This document shows positions 1 through 6,644 of a DNA stretch of 10,154 nt, piece by piece. The notes beneath the pieces were generated by a model. That model was not told the DNA's origin. It saw nothing but the letters and a program-made list of their open reading frames with translations, and did no database searches. The stretch is taken from the NCBI GenBank assembly GCA_023430705.1, contig JAEYZJ010000166.1, positions 1 to 10,154 of the forward strand, read 5' to 3'. The position numbers and the translations under genes are program-made. This DNA is from Pseudomonadota bacterium (GTDB lineage Bacteria > Pseudomonadota > Alphaproteobacteria > Rhizobiales > Devosiaceae). How positions within the stretch are numbered: position 1 is the first letter of the stretch; each line of letters opens with the position of its first letter.

Positions 1-1142
1 TCCTGGTCGGGGTGTCCAACCGGGCGGACAGGGCCGCGCCGTGCTTTGCCGCGGCCTACCTGTTCGGCATGGCCTACATCGCCACCGAGTTCGCGTTGCC
101 GTTCGACCGGCACCTGCAGCTGGCCTACACCGCCGGCTTCGCCTTCTTCCTCGGCGCGGTGCTGGCCGTCACCTATGGCGTGGCCCGCCGCTACGGGGTC
201 GGGCTCAACTGGATGGCCATGGCCGCCCTGGCGGTCGTGTCGGTAGCAGCCAACTGGTACGCCTACCTGCTGGAGCACGACTCGGTGCTGCGCAACCTCG
301 TCTACCAGACGCCCTACGCGATCCTGCAGGGCATCGCCGCCTGGATCATCTTCACCTCGCGGCGGCGCCAGCCGATCGATATCGGCCTCACTGCCCTGTT
401 CGTTCTGAGCGCCACCCAGTTTGTCAGCAAGCCCTTCGCCGCCCTGCTGCTCGGCGGGTCGGGCGAAAGCTCCCGCGCCTATCTCGCGACGACCTACGCC
501 CTCTATTCGCAGTCCCTCGGCGCCATGCGGCAGGTGGCGACCGGCCTGTTGATGCTGACCCTGCTCGTGCGCGACATGCTGGTGGAGATCACGGCCCGAT
601 CCGAGACTGACCCTCTCTCGGCCGTCTACAATCGCCGGGGTTTCGAGGAACGTTCCGCACCGCAGATGCAGAACGCGAACCTGCGGGCGGTGCTGGTGCT
701 GGCCGACCTCGATGCCTTCAAATCCATCAACGACAGCTACGGACACGACACCGGCGATCAGGTCATCGTGGCCTTTGCGCGGTTGCTGCGCGACACCGCG
801 CCGCGGAACGCCATCGTCGGCCGCCTCGGCGGAGAAGAGTTCGCCATGCTGTTGCCCGACGCCAATATCGCGGCCGCGCGCCTGCTTGCCGAGTCCCTGC
901 GGGTCAGTTTCCTGTCCCTGCACATTCCGGAGTTGCCGCCCCATGTGCGCTGCACGGCGAGCTTCGGCGTGGCGGAGCGGGTGCCCGGCGAGGGCCTTTC
1001 GGAACTGCGCCGGCGTGCCGACGCGGCCCTCTACACGGCCAAGCGCACCGGGCGCGACCGCGTCATCCTCGCCGCGTCCCCGGATGCCGACAGGATGCCC
1101 GTCCATCCGGGGACGGGCACCTCTCTCGCGCGATCGGCTTGA
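1..1142 (+). CDS. Membrane-anchored GGDEF diguanylate cyclase, 5' end outside the window
   Basis: Likely makes cyclic di-GMP from two GTP at the inner membrane. The frame is open to the first base (codons CTG GTC GGG precede a GTG at 12), and no ribosome binding site is visible before that GTG, so the true start is probably upstream. Numbering from the GTG, about six hydrophobic segments fill residues 10-190 (roughly 11-30, 36-57, 66-85, 98-115, 124-146, 165-190). The GGDEF domain follows at about 198-355. It begins with DPLSAVYNRRGF, a variant of the usual DPLTGLxNRR, then has the metal/GTP segment DLDAFKSINDSYGHDTGD and the active-site loop GGEEF at 273-277, both intact. The inhibitory RxxD site expected five residues before GGEEF is absent (PRNA instead), so this product feedback is probably lost. 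The last 20 or so residues lie outside the domain and are encoded by hairpin-forming DNA. The membrane half matches no sensor domain I can name. Confidence 0.9.
   Translation, partial: LVGVSNRADRAAPCFAAAYLFGMAYIATEFALPFDRHLQLAYTAGFAFFLGAVLAVTYGVARRYGVGLNWMAMAALAVVSVAANWYAYLLEHDSVLRNLVYQTPYAILQGIAAWIIFTSRRRQPIDIGLTALFVLSATQFVSKPFAALLLGGSGESSRAYLATTYALYSQSLGAMRQVATGLLMLTLLVRDMLVEITARSETDPLSAVYNRRGFEERSAPQMQNANLRAVLVLADLDAFKSINDSYGHDTGDQVIVAFARLLRDTAPRNAIVGRLGGEEFAMLLPDANIAAARLLAESLRVSFLSLHIPELPPHVRCTASFGVAERVPGEGLSELRRRADAALYTAKRTGRDRVILAASPDADRMPVHPGTGTSLARSA
1076..1119. terminator. Two overlapping, mutually exclusive hairpins at a convergent gene junction
   Basis: One perfect 11-bp inverted repeat pairs 1076-1086 (GTCCCCGGATG) with 1104-1114 (CATCCGGGGAC). 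A second perfect 9-bp stem pairs 1096-1104 (TGCCCGTCC) with 1111-1119 (GGACGGGCA) around a 6-base loop. They share bases, so only one can form at a time. The site lies in the non-conserved tail of the diguanylate cyclase, just before its stop and just past the stop of the opposing gene. That position suits a bidirectional terminator. No T-run follows on either strand, so classical intrinsic termination is uncertain. It could simply be a GC-rich coding repeat. Confidence 0.35.
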
Positions 1143-1433
1143 TCAGTCGAGCTTGTGGCGGTCGACGAACTCGTAGGCGTCGTCGGTCACCCGCAGGGCG
1201 AGATGCTGGCGGTCGAGTTCGGCGAGCCATGCCGTCCATGAGCACGGGCCCGCGCCATCGTCCTGGTTCGGCGTCTCGGTGATCAGCCGGCCGCGCTGGC
1301 GCGCAAAGCTGATCGCCAGCTGCGAGTGCATCCGGCCCGAATAGTCCGGAACCCGCGACAGGGCCGGCTGGCCATTCTGGCCCAGCACCCATTTCTGGAT
1401 GTCGCCGTGATTGATCAGGGTATGTGTCATCAT
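1143..1433 (-). CDS. Small uncharacterised protein, 96 aa
   Basis: A small soluble protein with no signal peptide, membrane segment or cysteine-rich motif. Two ATG codons stand in tandem (1431-1433 and 1428-1430). An AGGGGAGG ribosome binding site ends 5 bases before the first and 8 before the second, so either is possible. The layout, with IQKWVLGQNGQPA near the N-terminus and WTAWLAELDRQHLALRV near residues 66-82, resembles small bacterial proteins with an N-terminal W-x-x-x-x-x-G-x-PA segment and a C-terminal W-x-x-F/L...LAL segment. That is pattern memory, not a family assignment. The stop codon abuts that of the convergent diguanylate cyclase with no gap. deoD lies 98 bp upstream on the same strand, and no clear terminator is visible between them, so the two may share a transcript. 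Function unknown. Confidence 0.7.
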   Translation of the reverse strand: MMTHTLINHGDIQKWVLGQNGQPALSRVPDYSGRMHSQLAISFARQRGRLITETPNQDDGAGPCSWTAWLAELDRQHLALRVTDDAYEFVDRHKLD

Positions 1434-1531
1434 CCTGGCCTCCCCTCAGATGCCTGATGATTTCTGAACGCCGATTCCGTTTCGGTGTTCCCCATCGCGG
1501 GCCGACATTTTTAGGCAGGTTTTAGCGGCCG

Positions 1532-2245
1532 TCAGGCCTCGACCGCGGTATCGAGCGACAGCGTGATCATCTCCCGCAGCGAACTCTGCCGGTCTTCGGC
1601 GCTGAGCTCGGCATGAGTGATGAGGCAGTCGGTCATGGTGCAGATGGCGAGGGCGCGGACGTCGAAGCGGGCCGCCAGCGTGTAGAGGGCAGCGGCCTCC
1701 ATCTCGACCCCGAGAATGCCGTGCGCCGGCAGCCGCCCGTAGCCGGCGAGGCCCGGCTCGATGTGGTAGAAGATGTCCGACGAGAGCATGTTGCCGACAT
1801 GGTAGCGCATGCCGGCCTTCTCGGCCCGCTCGACGCTGTCCCGCAGCAGCCCGAAATCGGCGATCGGCGCGAAGTTGAACGGCTGGAAGGCATCGCGGAC
1901 GATGGCGGAATCGGTGGTCGCGCCCTGCGCGATGATCAGGTCGCGGACCTTCACCCTGGCGTTGAGCCCGCCGCAGGTGCCGACGCGGATGAGCGTCTTC
2001 AGCCCGTAGACGTTGATGAGCTCGTGCACGTAGATGGCGAGCGAGGGCTGCCCCATGCCGGTTGCCTGCACCGAGACGCGCTTGCCCTTCCAGGTGCCGG
2101 TGAAGCCGAGGCAGTTGCGTACCGAGTTCACCTGGACGGCATCCTCGAGGAAATTCTCCGCGATCCACCTGGCCCTCAGCGGGTCACCGGGCAGCAGGAC
2201 GGCTTCGGCATAGTCGCCGGGCTTGGCGTGGTTGTGCGGGGTCAT
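1532..2245 (-). CDS. deoD: Purine nucleoside phosphorylase, DeoD type
   Basis: Cleaves purine (deoxy)nucleosides with phosphate to free base and (deoxy)ribose-1-phosphate in cytosolic purine salvage. The 237 residues match the E. coli DeoD hexamer subunit (239 aa) nearly end to end. The ATG at 2243-2245 is chosen because it gives the family N-terminus MTPHNHAKPGDYAE and has an AGAGG site just upstream; 47 further in-frame codons upstream look non-coding. Functional residues by comparison with E. coli: His4, phosphate-binding Arg24 (PGDPLRA), Arg43 and Arg87 (RVGTCG), the ribose/base segment GVEMEA with Glu181-Met182-Glu183, catalytic Asp206 and Arg219. Two conservative departures are visible: Thr90 where E. 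coli has the phosphate-contacting Ser90, and Cys207 after the catalytic Asp where E. coli has His. Activity is expected, though specificity could shift. The neighbouring genes give no pathway link. Confidence 0.95.
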   Translation of the reverse strand: MTPHNHAKPGDYAEAVLLPGDPLRARWIAENFLEDAVQVNSVRNCLGFTGTWKGKRVSVQATGMGQPSLAIYVHELINVYGLKTLIRVGTCGGLNARVKVRDLIIAQGATTDSAIVRDAFQPFNFAPIADFGLLRDSVERAEKAGMRYHVGNMLSSDIFYHIEPGLAGYGRLPAHGILGVEMEAAALYTLAARFDVRALAICTMTDCLITHAELSAEDRQSSLREMITLSLDTAVEA

Positions 2246-2285
2246 TTCGGCCTCTCGTATGATCGTGTCGGCGCAACCAAAGCCT

Positions 2286-2314
2286 TTGCACGAGATGGAG
2301 GCAACCCCTATATC
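2286..2314 (+). promoter_or_regulatory. Possible sigma-70-type promoter for argC
   Basis: TTGCAC (2286-2291) and TATATC (2309-2314) are separated by 17 bases, about 80 bases before the argC start. The string CTATAT (2308-2313) equals the -10 consensus described for Sinorhizobium meliloti housekeeping promoters, but the -35 is only a partial match. It lies in the 151-bp divergent region (2246-2396) that must also hold the deoD promoter, for which I see no convincing boxes. Assigned by eye. Confidence 0.4.
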
Positions 2315-2396
2315 TCGCGCGCATTCTGACGATGGATGATGCGGACCGGAACGGCCGGACGGCGGTCGCGGGCGCATGCGTAGCAAGGAGCCTCAC

Positions 2397-3347
2397 ATGG
2401 TCGCGAAGATCTTCATCGACGGCGAAGCCGGCACCACGGGTCTGCAGATCCGCGAGCGCCTCGCCGGTCGCCGCGACCTCGAGGTCATCTCCATCGCCCC
2501 CGACAAGCGCAAGGACCTCGAGGAGCGCAAGCGCCTACTCAACCTTGCCGACGTCGCCATCCTCTGCCTGCCCGACGACGCGGCGCGGGAGAGCGTCAGC
2601 CTGATCGAGAACGACCGCACCAAGGTGATCGACGCCTCGACGGCCCACCGCATCGCCGAGGGCTGGGCCTATGGCTTTGCCGAGATGGACAAGGAGCAAT
2701 CTGACGTCATCGCCAGCGCCATGCGTGTCGGCAACCCCGGTTGCTGGCCGCAGGGCGCCATCGCGACGCTGCGTCCGCTGGTGGAGGCCGGGCTGCTGCC
2801 GGCCGACTACCCGGTGACCGTCAACGGCATCTCCGGCTATTCGGGCGGCGGCCGTACCATGATCGAGGACTACGAGGCCAAGGGCGACGACGCCAACGAG
2901 TTCGCTCTCTACGGCCTCACCTTCAGGCACAAGCACCTGCCGGAGTTGCAGCAGTATGCGCGGCTGGTTCACACGCCGCTATTCCAGCCCGCGGTGGGCA
3001 ACTTCCGCCAGGGCATGATCACGGCCGTGCCGCTGCAGCTCTGGACCCTGCCCCGGGTACCGACCGGCGCGGACCTCCATGCCGCCATCGCGGATCACTA
3101 CGCCGCCATCAGGGGTGGCTTCGTCGAGGTGGCGCCGCTCGCCGAACTCGAGCGCTCGCCCGAGCTCAACCCCGAGCTCTACAACGACACCAACCGCATG
3201 CGCCTGCATGTCTTCGCCAATGACGACAAGGCCCAGGCGCTGCTCGTCGCGGTTTACGACAACCTCGGCAAGGGCGCCTCGGGTGCGGCGGTGCAGAACC
3301 TCAACCTGATGCTCGGGGTCGACGCCGCGACCAGCCTCGCGGCCTGA
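2397..3347 (+). CDS. argC: N-acetyl-gamma-glutamyl-phosphate reductase, short form
   Basis: Third step of arginine biosynthesis: NADPH-dependent reduction of N-acetyl-glutamyl-5-phosphate to the semialdehyde, in the cytosol. At 316 residues it is the short (type 2) ArgC common in alphaproteobacteria. The start is the ATG at 2397, with AAGGAG at 2385-2390 six bases before it; an in-frame ATG at 2376 lacks such a site. The N-terminal Rossmann loop is GEAGTTG (residues 9-15). The catalytic cysteine is Cys116 in VGNPGCWPQG. GISGYSGGGR (144-153) and the catalytic histidine in RHKHLPEL (His180) follow. The C-terminal KGASGAAVQNLNLMLG (292-307) is the standard end of the family. It stands alone on its strand, divergent from deoD, and its stop abuts that of the convergent ABC ATPase with no gap. 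All key residues are present. Confidence 0.96.
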   Translation: MVAKIFIDGEAGTTGLQIRERLAGRRDLEVISIAPDKRKDLEERKRLLNLADVAILCLPDDAARESVSLIENDRTKVIDASTAHRIAEGWAYGFAEMDKEQSDVIASAMRVGNPGCWPQGAIATLRPLVEAGLLPADYPVTVNGISGYSGGGRTMIEDYEAKGDDANEFALYGLTFRHKHLPELQQYARLVHTPLFQPAVGNFRQGMITAVPLQLWTLPRVPTGADLHAAIADHYAAIRGGFVEVAPLAELERSPELNPELYNDTNRMRLHVFANDDKAQALLVAVYDNLGKGASGAAVQNLNLMLGVDAATSLAA

Positions 3348-4109
3348 TCAGCCCGCCTCGGCCATGGCCGGGGCGCCCGGCCTGACGCCGGTGAGCGCGA
3401 TATAGGCATCGGTGAGACTGTCCGTGCCGGCCGCGGCGCGCAGGTCGGCAGGCGTGCCGATGCGCACGATCCGCCCGCCGACGGTCAGGGCGATGCGGTC
3501 GGCATGCTCGACTTCCTCGACCAGGTGCGTGGCCCACAGGATCGAGGTCCGGTGCCGGTCGCGCACCTGCTGTACGTGCCTGACAAGCAGCTTGCGCGTC
3601 GTCGGGTCGAGCCCCACCGAGGGCTCGTCCATCAGCAGCAGGTCCGGCGCGTTGATGAGGGCGCGCACGATCTCGATGCGCCGCTGGTTGCCGCCCGACA
3701 GGGTCCGCACCGGCTTGTCGACGAGGTCAGTCACCTCGAACAGCGTCGTCGCCTCGGCGATCCTCGTGTCGAGCGAGGGGCCCGAGAGCCCGAACAGGTT
3801 GCCGTGGAACCTGAGGTTGGCCTTCACCGTCATGTCGAGGTCGAGCGAGCGGGACTGGAACACCACCCCGAGCCGCGCGAGGATTTCGGACGCCTTGTGC
3901 CGGTAGTCGAGGCCGAACAGCCGCACCTCGCCGCCATCGGGGGCGAAGAGGCCCGACGCGATCTGGAACAGGGTCGACTTGCCGGCCCCGTTCGGCCCGA
4001 GCAGCCCGACGATCTCGCCGCGCCCGATCTCGAGCGACACGCCCTTGAGCGCCTCGTTCCTGCCGTAGGATTTGCTGACGTCCCTGAGGGACAGCACGGG
4101 TTCGGTCAT
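3348..4109 (-). CDS. ABC ATPase of PQQ-alcohol-dehydrogenase/lanthanide type (PedB-like)
   Basis: Cytosolic ATPase expected to drive an ABC-2 permease; 253 aa. It matches in overall sequence the family described for PQQ-dependent alcohol dehydrogenase systems (TIGR03864-like), recognised from memory. Motifs are intact: Walker A GPNGAGKST (38-46), Q-loop Gln85, signature LSGGNQRR (137-144), Walker B LLLMDEP (157-163) with Glu162, and H-loop His195. The ATGA overlap with the preceding NitT/TauT ATPase (4106-4109) fixes the start and implies coupled translation. Its natural partners, the YVTN, type I binding protein and ABC-2 permease genes, are all on the opposite strand about 3-6 kb away, so it is displaced from the usual contiguous cluster. 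The last 15 or so residues (GVRPGAPAMAEAG) are non-conserved in style. It could energise the ABC-2 permease, a system outside the window, or both. Confidence 0.88.
   Translation of the reverse strand: MTEPVLSLRDVSKSYGRNEALKGVSLEIGRGEIVGLLGPNGAGKSTLFQIASGLFAPDGGEVRLFGLDYRHKASEILARLGVVFQSRSLDLDMTVKANLRFHGNLFGLSGPSLDTRIAEATTLFEVTDLVDKPVRTLSGGNQRRIEIVRALINAPDLLLMDEPSVGLDPTTRKLLVRHVQQVRDRHRTSILWATHLVEEVEHADRIALTVGGRIVRIGTPADLRAAAGTDSLTDAYIALTGVRPGAPAMAEAG
3366..3382. terminator. GC-rich hairpin at the argC / ABC ATPase convergent junction
   Basis: GGCCGGG (3366-3372) pairs perfectly with CCCGGCC (3376-3382) around a 3-base loop. It sits about 20 bp past the argC stop, inside the non-conserved C-terminal codons of the opposing ATPase gene. 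The position suits transcription termination for argC. No T-run follows, so support is weak. Confidence 0.25.
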
Positions 4110-4837
4110 GAGGCAGTCTCCGCAGTGGCGCCGGCAATGAGGTTGGCGATGTGCTCGCGCTCGGCCCGCGGCCGCTGGCCGGCAATGCTGTCGAAGCGGT
4201 AGTCGGCGACGATCCTTGCTGGCCGGCCGGCCAGCACCACCGCCCGGTCGGCGAGCGCGGCGGCGTCTTCGGGCAGGTGCGTCACTAGCAGCACCGTCGG
4301 CCGGGCGGTTTCGATCAGCGTCAGCAGCACCTGCTCGATCTCCCCCACCAGCGTGCGGTCGAGCGAGACGAACGGCTCGTCGAGCAGCAGCAGCCGCGGA
4401 TTGACCGAGAACGCCCGCGCCAGCGCGACGCGCCGCTGCATGCCGCCCGAAAGCTCGTGCGGATAGTGGTGCTCGAAGCCCTCGAGCCCGACCCGCTGCA
4501 GCATGGCCCCGGCTTCCGCGGCGGTCGTTTCCGGACGCACGGCGCGGATATTGTCGAGGGCCGAGAGCCAGGGCAGCAGGCGCGCGTCCTGGAAGACGAA
4601 GCCCGCCGGCGGCGCCTCGGCGGCCGGCTTGCCGTCGATGAGCACCCGGCCCGAGAACAGGGTGTCGACCCCGCCGATCATCCTGAGCAGCGTCGACTTG
4701 CCGACCCCGCTCGGCCCCACCAGCGCAACGACTGACGAGGGCTCGACCATGAGCTGGAAGTCCTCGAGCAGGGGCTGGGGCAGGAAGTCGAACCTCTTGC
4801 CTTCGATCCGGATGTCGAGTCGCGGTCCCCTGGCCAT
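4106..4837 (-). CDS. ABC transporter ATP-binding protein, NitT/TauT (SsuB/TauB-like) type
   Basis: Energises the importer encoded just upstream; 243 aa, usual for the nitrate/sulfonate/taurine group. Walker A GPSGVGKST (41-49), Q-loop Gln83 in FVFQDARLLPWL (the ARLLPW string is characteristic of this group), signature LSGGMQRR (129-136), Walker B LLLLDEP (149-155), D-loop SLD (158-160) and H-loop His187 are all intact. Start: the ATG at 4835-4837 overlaps the permease stop by one base (TGATG). The frame stays open far upstream, but only as a shadow of the permease gene. At the 3' end it overlaps the PedB-like ATPase by ATGA. The two adjacent ATPases are clearly different families, so this is not a recent duplication. 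Ligand unknown. Confidence 0.92.
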   Translation of the reverse strand: MARGPRLDIRIEGKRFDFLPQPLLEDFQLMVEPSSVVALVGPSGVGKSTLLRMIGGVDTLFSGRVLIDGKPAAEAPPAGFVFQDARLLPWLSALDNIRAVRPETTAAEAGAMLQRVGLEGFEHHYPHELSGGMQRRVALARAFSVNPRLLLLDEPFVSLDRTLVGEIEQVLLTLIETARPTVLLVTHLPEDAAALADRAVVLAGRPARIVADYRFDSIAGQRPRAEREHIANLIAGATAETAS

Positions 4838-5649
4838 CAGCGCACCCGCCGCCACTTGAGGATCGCCCGCTCGAGCGGGCGCAGGCCGAGATACTCGAAG
4901 ACGAACACCACGAGGATGAACGCCGCCGTGTAGGCGAGGATGCCCTTGATGTCGAAGAACTGGAAGAACATCGAGATGCGGAAGCCCACGCCACCGTCCG
5001 AGCCGAGAACCTCGAACACGAGGACGATCTTCCAGATCAGCGACAGCCCGGTGCGCGCCGCCGCCAGCACGAACGGCATCAGCTGCGGCAGGAAGACGAG
5101 CCGCAGCCGCCGCGTGAACGGCATGCGGAAGGCGCGGGCCAGGTCGTCGTAGGCGGGGTCGAAGCTGCGCACCCCCTCGCGGATGGTGGCGACCACGAGC
5201 GGCAGCTTGTTGAGCACGACCGCGAGGATCAGCGCGAACTCGGTGAGCCCAAGCCAGATGTAGAGCACGATGGCGATGACGATGGCGGGCACGTTGAGCC
5301 CGATCACCACCCAGCTCGAGAACAGCCGGTCGGCGACGCGCGAGCGACCCAGCAGGATGCCGATCGCCGTGCCGAGAGCCATGGCGACGACGAATGCCGT
5401 TGCCGCCCGCGCCAGCGTCTTGCCGAGGTCTGGCAGCAGCTTGCCGTTGAGCGCGAGGTTGATGACGTTCTCGCCGACCGCGAGGGGCGTGGGAAACAGC
5501 CGCGACGGCATCAGCATGGCCAGCACCTGCCAGGCGGCCAGCAGCAGCAGCAGGCTGATCAGTTCGAGCGGGAGACCCCGCCCGGCCCTCGCCTGCTGTG
5601 CTGCACCGGTTCCGGCTGCGGTCCTGCCGTCGCGCGCCTCGGCTGTTAT
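4837..5649 (-). CDS. ABC permease, NitT/TauT (SsuC/TauC-like) type, with non-canonical start
   Basis: Inner-membrane channel of the importer, with about six membrane segments and the EAA-type coupling motif around DLARAFRMPFTRRLRLVFLPQLMP. The start is the problem. The only canonical start is GTG at 5524-5526 (229 aa), which has no ribosome binding site and cuts the first membrane helix in half. The frame stays open upstream and encodes a fitting N-terminus: a hydrophilic ITAEARDGR... stretch, then helix LISLLLLLAAWQVLAML. It reaches an ATA at 5647-5649 that overlaps the stop of the binding-protein gene exactly where an ATGA start-stop overlap would be expected, with AAGGG (5659-5663) nine bases before it. 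I therefore place the start at ATA (270 aa, normal family length). If ATA is not used, the protein is 229 aa and possibly impaired. No in-frame ATG, GTG or TTG lies between the upstream stop (5677-5679) and the GTG. Confidence 0.85.
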   Translation of the reverse strand: MTAEARDGRTAAGTGAAQQARAGRGLPLELISLLLLLAAWQVLAMLMPSRLFPTPLAVGENVINLALNGKLLPDLGKTLARAATAFVVAMALGTAIGILLGRSRVADRLFSSWVVIGLNVPAIVIAIVLYIWLGLTEFALILAVVLNKLPLVVATIREGVRSFDPAYDDLARAFRMPFTRRLRLVFLPQLMPFVLAAARTGLSLIWKIVLVFEVLGSDGGVGFRISMFFQFFDIKGILAYTAAFILVVFVFEYLGLRPLERAILKWRRVR

Positions 5650-6644
5650 TTGCGGTAGCCCTTGTAGAACGTGCCGTTAGCGATCTGGGTCGAGTCGCCG
5701 ACGACATCCGCGCCGCCATACTTCGCCATCAGCTCGAACGCCTGCTCGGCCGGCTTCATGGCCGAGGATGCATACTTCGTGACGATGCCGGCGCGGTAGT
5801 CGTCGCGCAGCTGGGTGAACAGCGCGTCGTCATCGCCGACATTCATCACGTCGCGAATCTGCTCCCAGACGCCGTCGTCCTCGAGCAGGGCCTGCTTGGT
5901 CTCGAAGCTCGCATCGAGGAAGGCCTTGAGCTCCTTCTTCTTCTCGCGCGCGACCTCGTCGAAGAACGTCCAGCCGAGCAGCGGCGGCGTCTCGCTGACG
6001 CCAAGGTCGGCCAGCATCTGCCCGACCGAGATCAGTTCGGTCTTGCCGGCGAGCTTGGCCCGCGAGTTCCAGTTCCACAGGTTCAGCGCCGCCTGCGCCT
6101 GCCCGCCGGTGATCAGCTCGTTGACGAGCGGAGGCGCGCCGAACTTGGCCGTCGCGTCGTCGGTGAGGTTGCCGCCGGTCTGCTTGTTGTACTGCGCCGC
6201 GAGGATCACGTAGCTCTTGTCCACCGGGCTGCCGGACACCGCCAGCGTCTTGCCCTTGAGGTCGGCCACCGAGGTGATGCCCGCCGCGGGATCGACCATC
6301 AAGCCACCCACGGTCAGCGAGTGCGGCACCATGGTGACCATGTTGCCGCCGTGGCGCTGCAGCGAGACCCAGACGAAATCGGAGAGGATGACGTCCACTT
6401 CCCCGGCCTGCAGGGCGATCTGCCCGGCTTTGCTGTCGGCGACGTCGCGGATGTCGAGCTCGAGCTGGTGCTTCCTGTCGAGGCCGAGGGCCGACATGGC
6501 GGCCAGTTCCCACTTCACCGTGCCCGTCGCCTGGACGCCGAGGCTGAGCTTGTTGGGATCGTGCCCGTGCTGGGCCATGGCCCCGCCTGCGGACGCCACC
6601 GCGAGCGCGAGGCCCGCGAGTGCGATACGAATGAAACTGCGCAT
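5646..6644 (-). CDS. Periplasmic substrate-binding protein, NitT/TauT type
   Basis: Captures the ligand for the adjacent permease/ATPase; 332 aa. The ATG at 6642-6644 is chosen because it opens a clean Sec signal peptide (MRSFIRIALAGLALAVASAG, cleavage likely after AMA at residue 24). Only a weak GGGGA site precedes it, and upstream in-frame ATGs would put charged residues before the signal. The mature fold follows the periplasmic-binding type II pattern: a beta-strand with SLGVQATGTVKW, then AGQIALQAGEVDVILSDFVW (74-92) with the family's G-E-V-D segment, and ITSVADLKGKTLAVSG (123-138), the hallmark DLKGKxxAV strand. The mature N-terminus QHGHD carries two histidines. The ligand cannot be read from sequence: sulfonate, nitrate, pyrimidine and metal-complex binders all share this fold. 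It is first in a four-gene overlapping operon. Confidence 0.9.
   Translation of the reverse strand: MRSFIRIALAGLALAVASAGGAMAQHGHDPNKLSLGVQATGTVKWELAAMSALGLDRKHQLELDIRDVADSKAGQIALQAGEVDVILSDFVWVSLQRHGGNMVTMVPHSLTVGGLMVDPAAGITSVADLKGKTLAVSGSPVDKSYVILAAQYNKQTGGNLTDDATAKFGAPPLVNELITGGQAQAALNLWNWNSRAKLAGKTELISVGQMLADLGVSETPPLLGWTFFDEVAREKKKELKAFLDASFETKQALLEDDGVWEQIRDVMNVGDDDALFTQLRDDYRAGIVTKYASSAMKPAEQAFELMAKYGGADVVGDSTQIANGTFYKGYRK

Noticed and set aside
1434..1531. Terminator or small RNA between deoD and the small orphan gene
   Set aside because: Only a 5-bp TCAGA/TCTGA repeat (1446-1450/1463-1467) and two short T-rich patches are visible. No credible stem followed by a T-run exists on the minus strand.
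3348..4837. Recent duplication of ATPase genes
   Set aside because: The two products differ in Walker A and Q-loop context (SRSLD against ARLLPW), signature and C-terminus, and belong to different ABC families.
3348..4994. A 548-residue frame that would extend the PedB-like ATPase upstream
   Set aside because: The extension is an out-of-frame reading of the preceding ATPase gene. The ATGA overlap at 4109 is the natural start.
5539..5553. Five CAG triplets in a row as a microsatellite or repeat element
   Set aside because: On the coding strand they read as CTG leucine codons in the first membrane helix of the permease; this is ordinary codon bias.
4106..5719. A 537-residue frame that would fuse an N-terminal extension to the NitT/TauT ATPase
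   Set aside because: The upstream part is an out-of-frame reading of the permease gene. The ATPase begins at the TGATG overlap at 4837.
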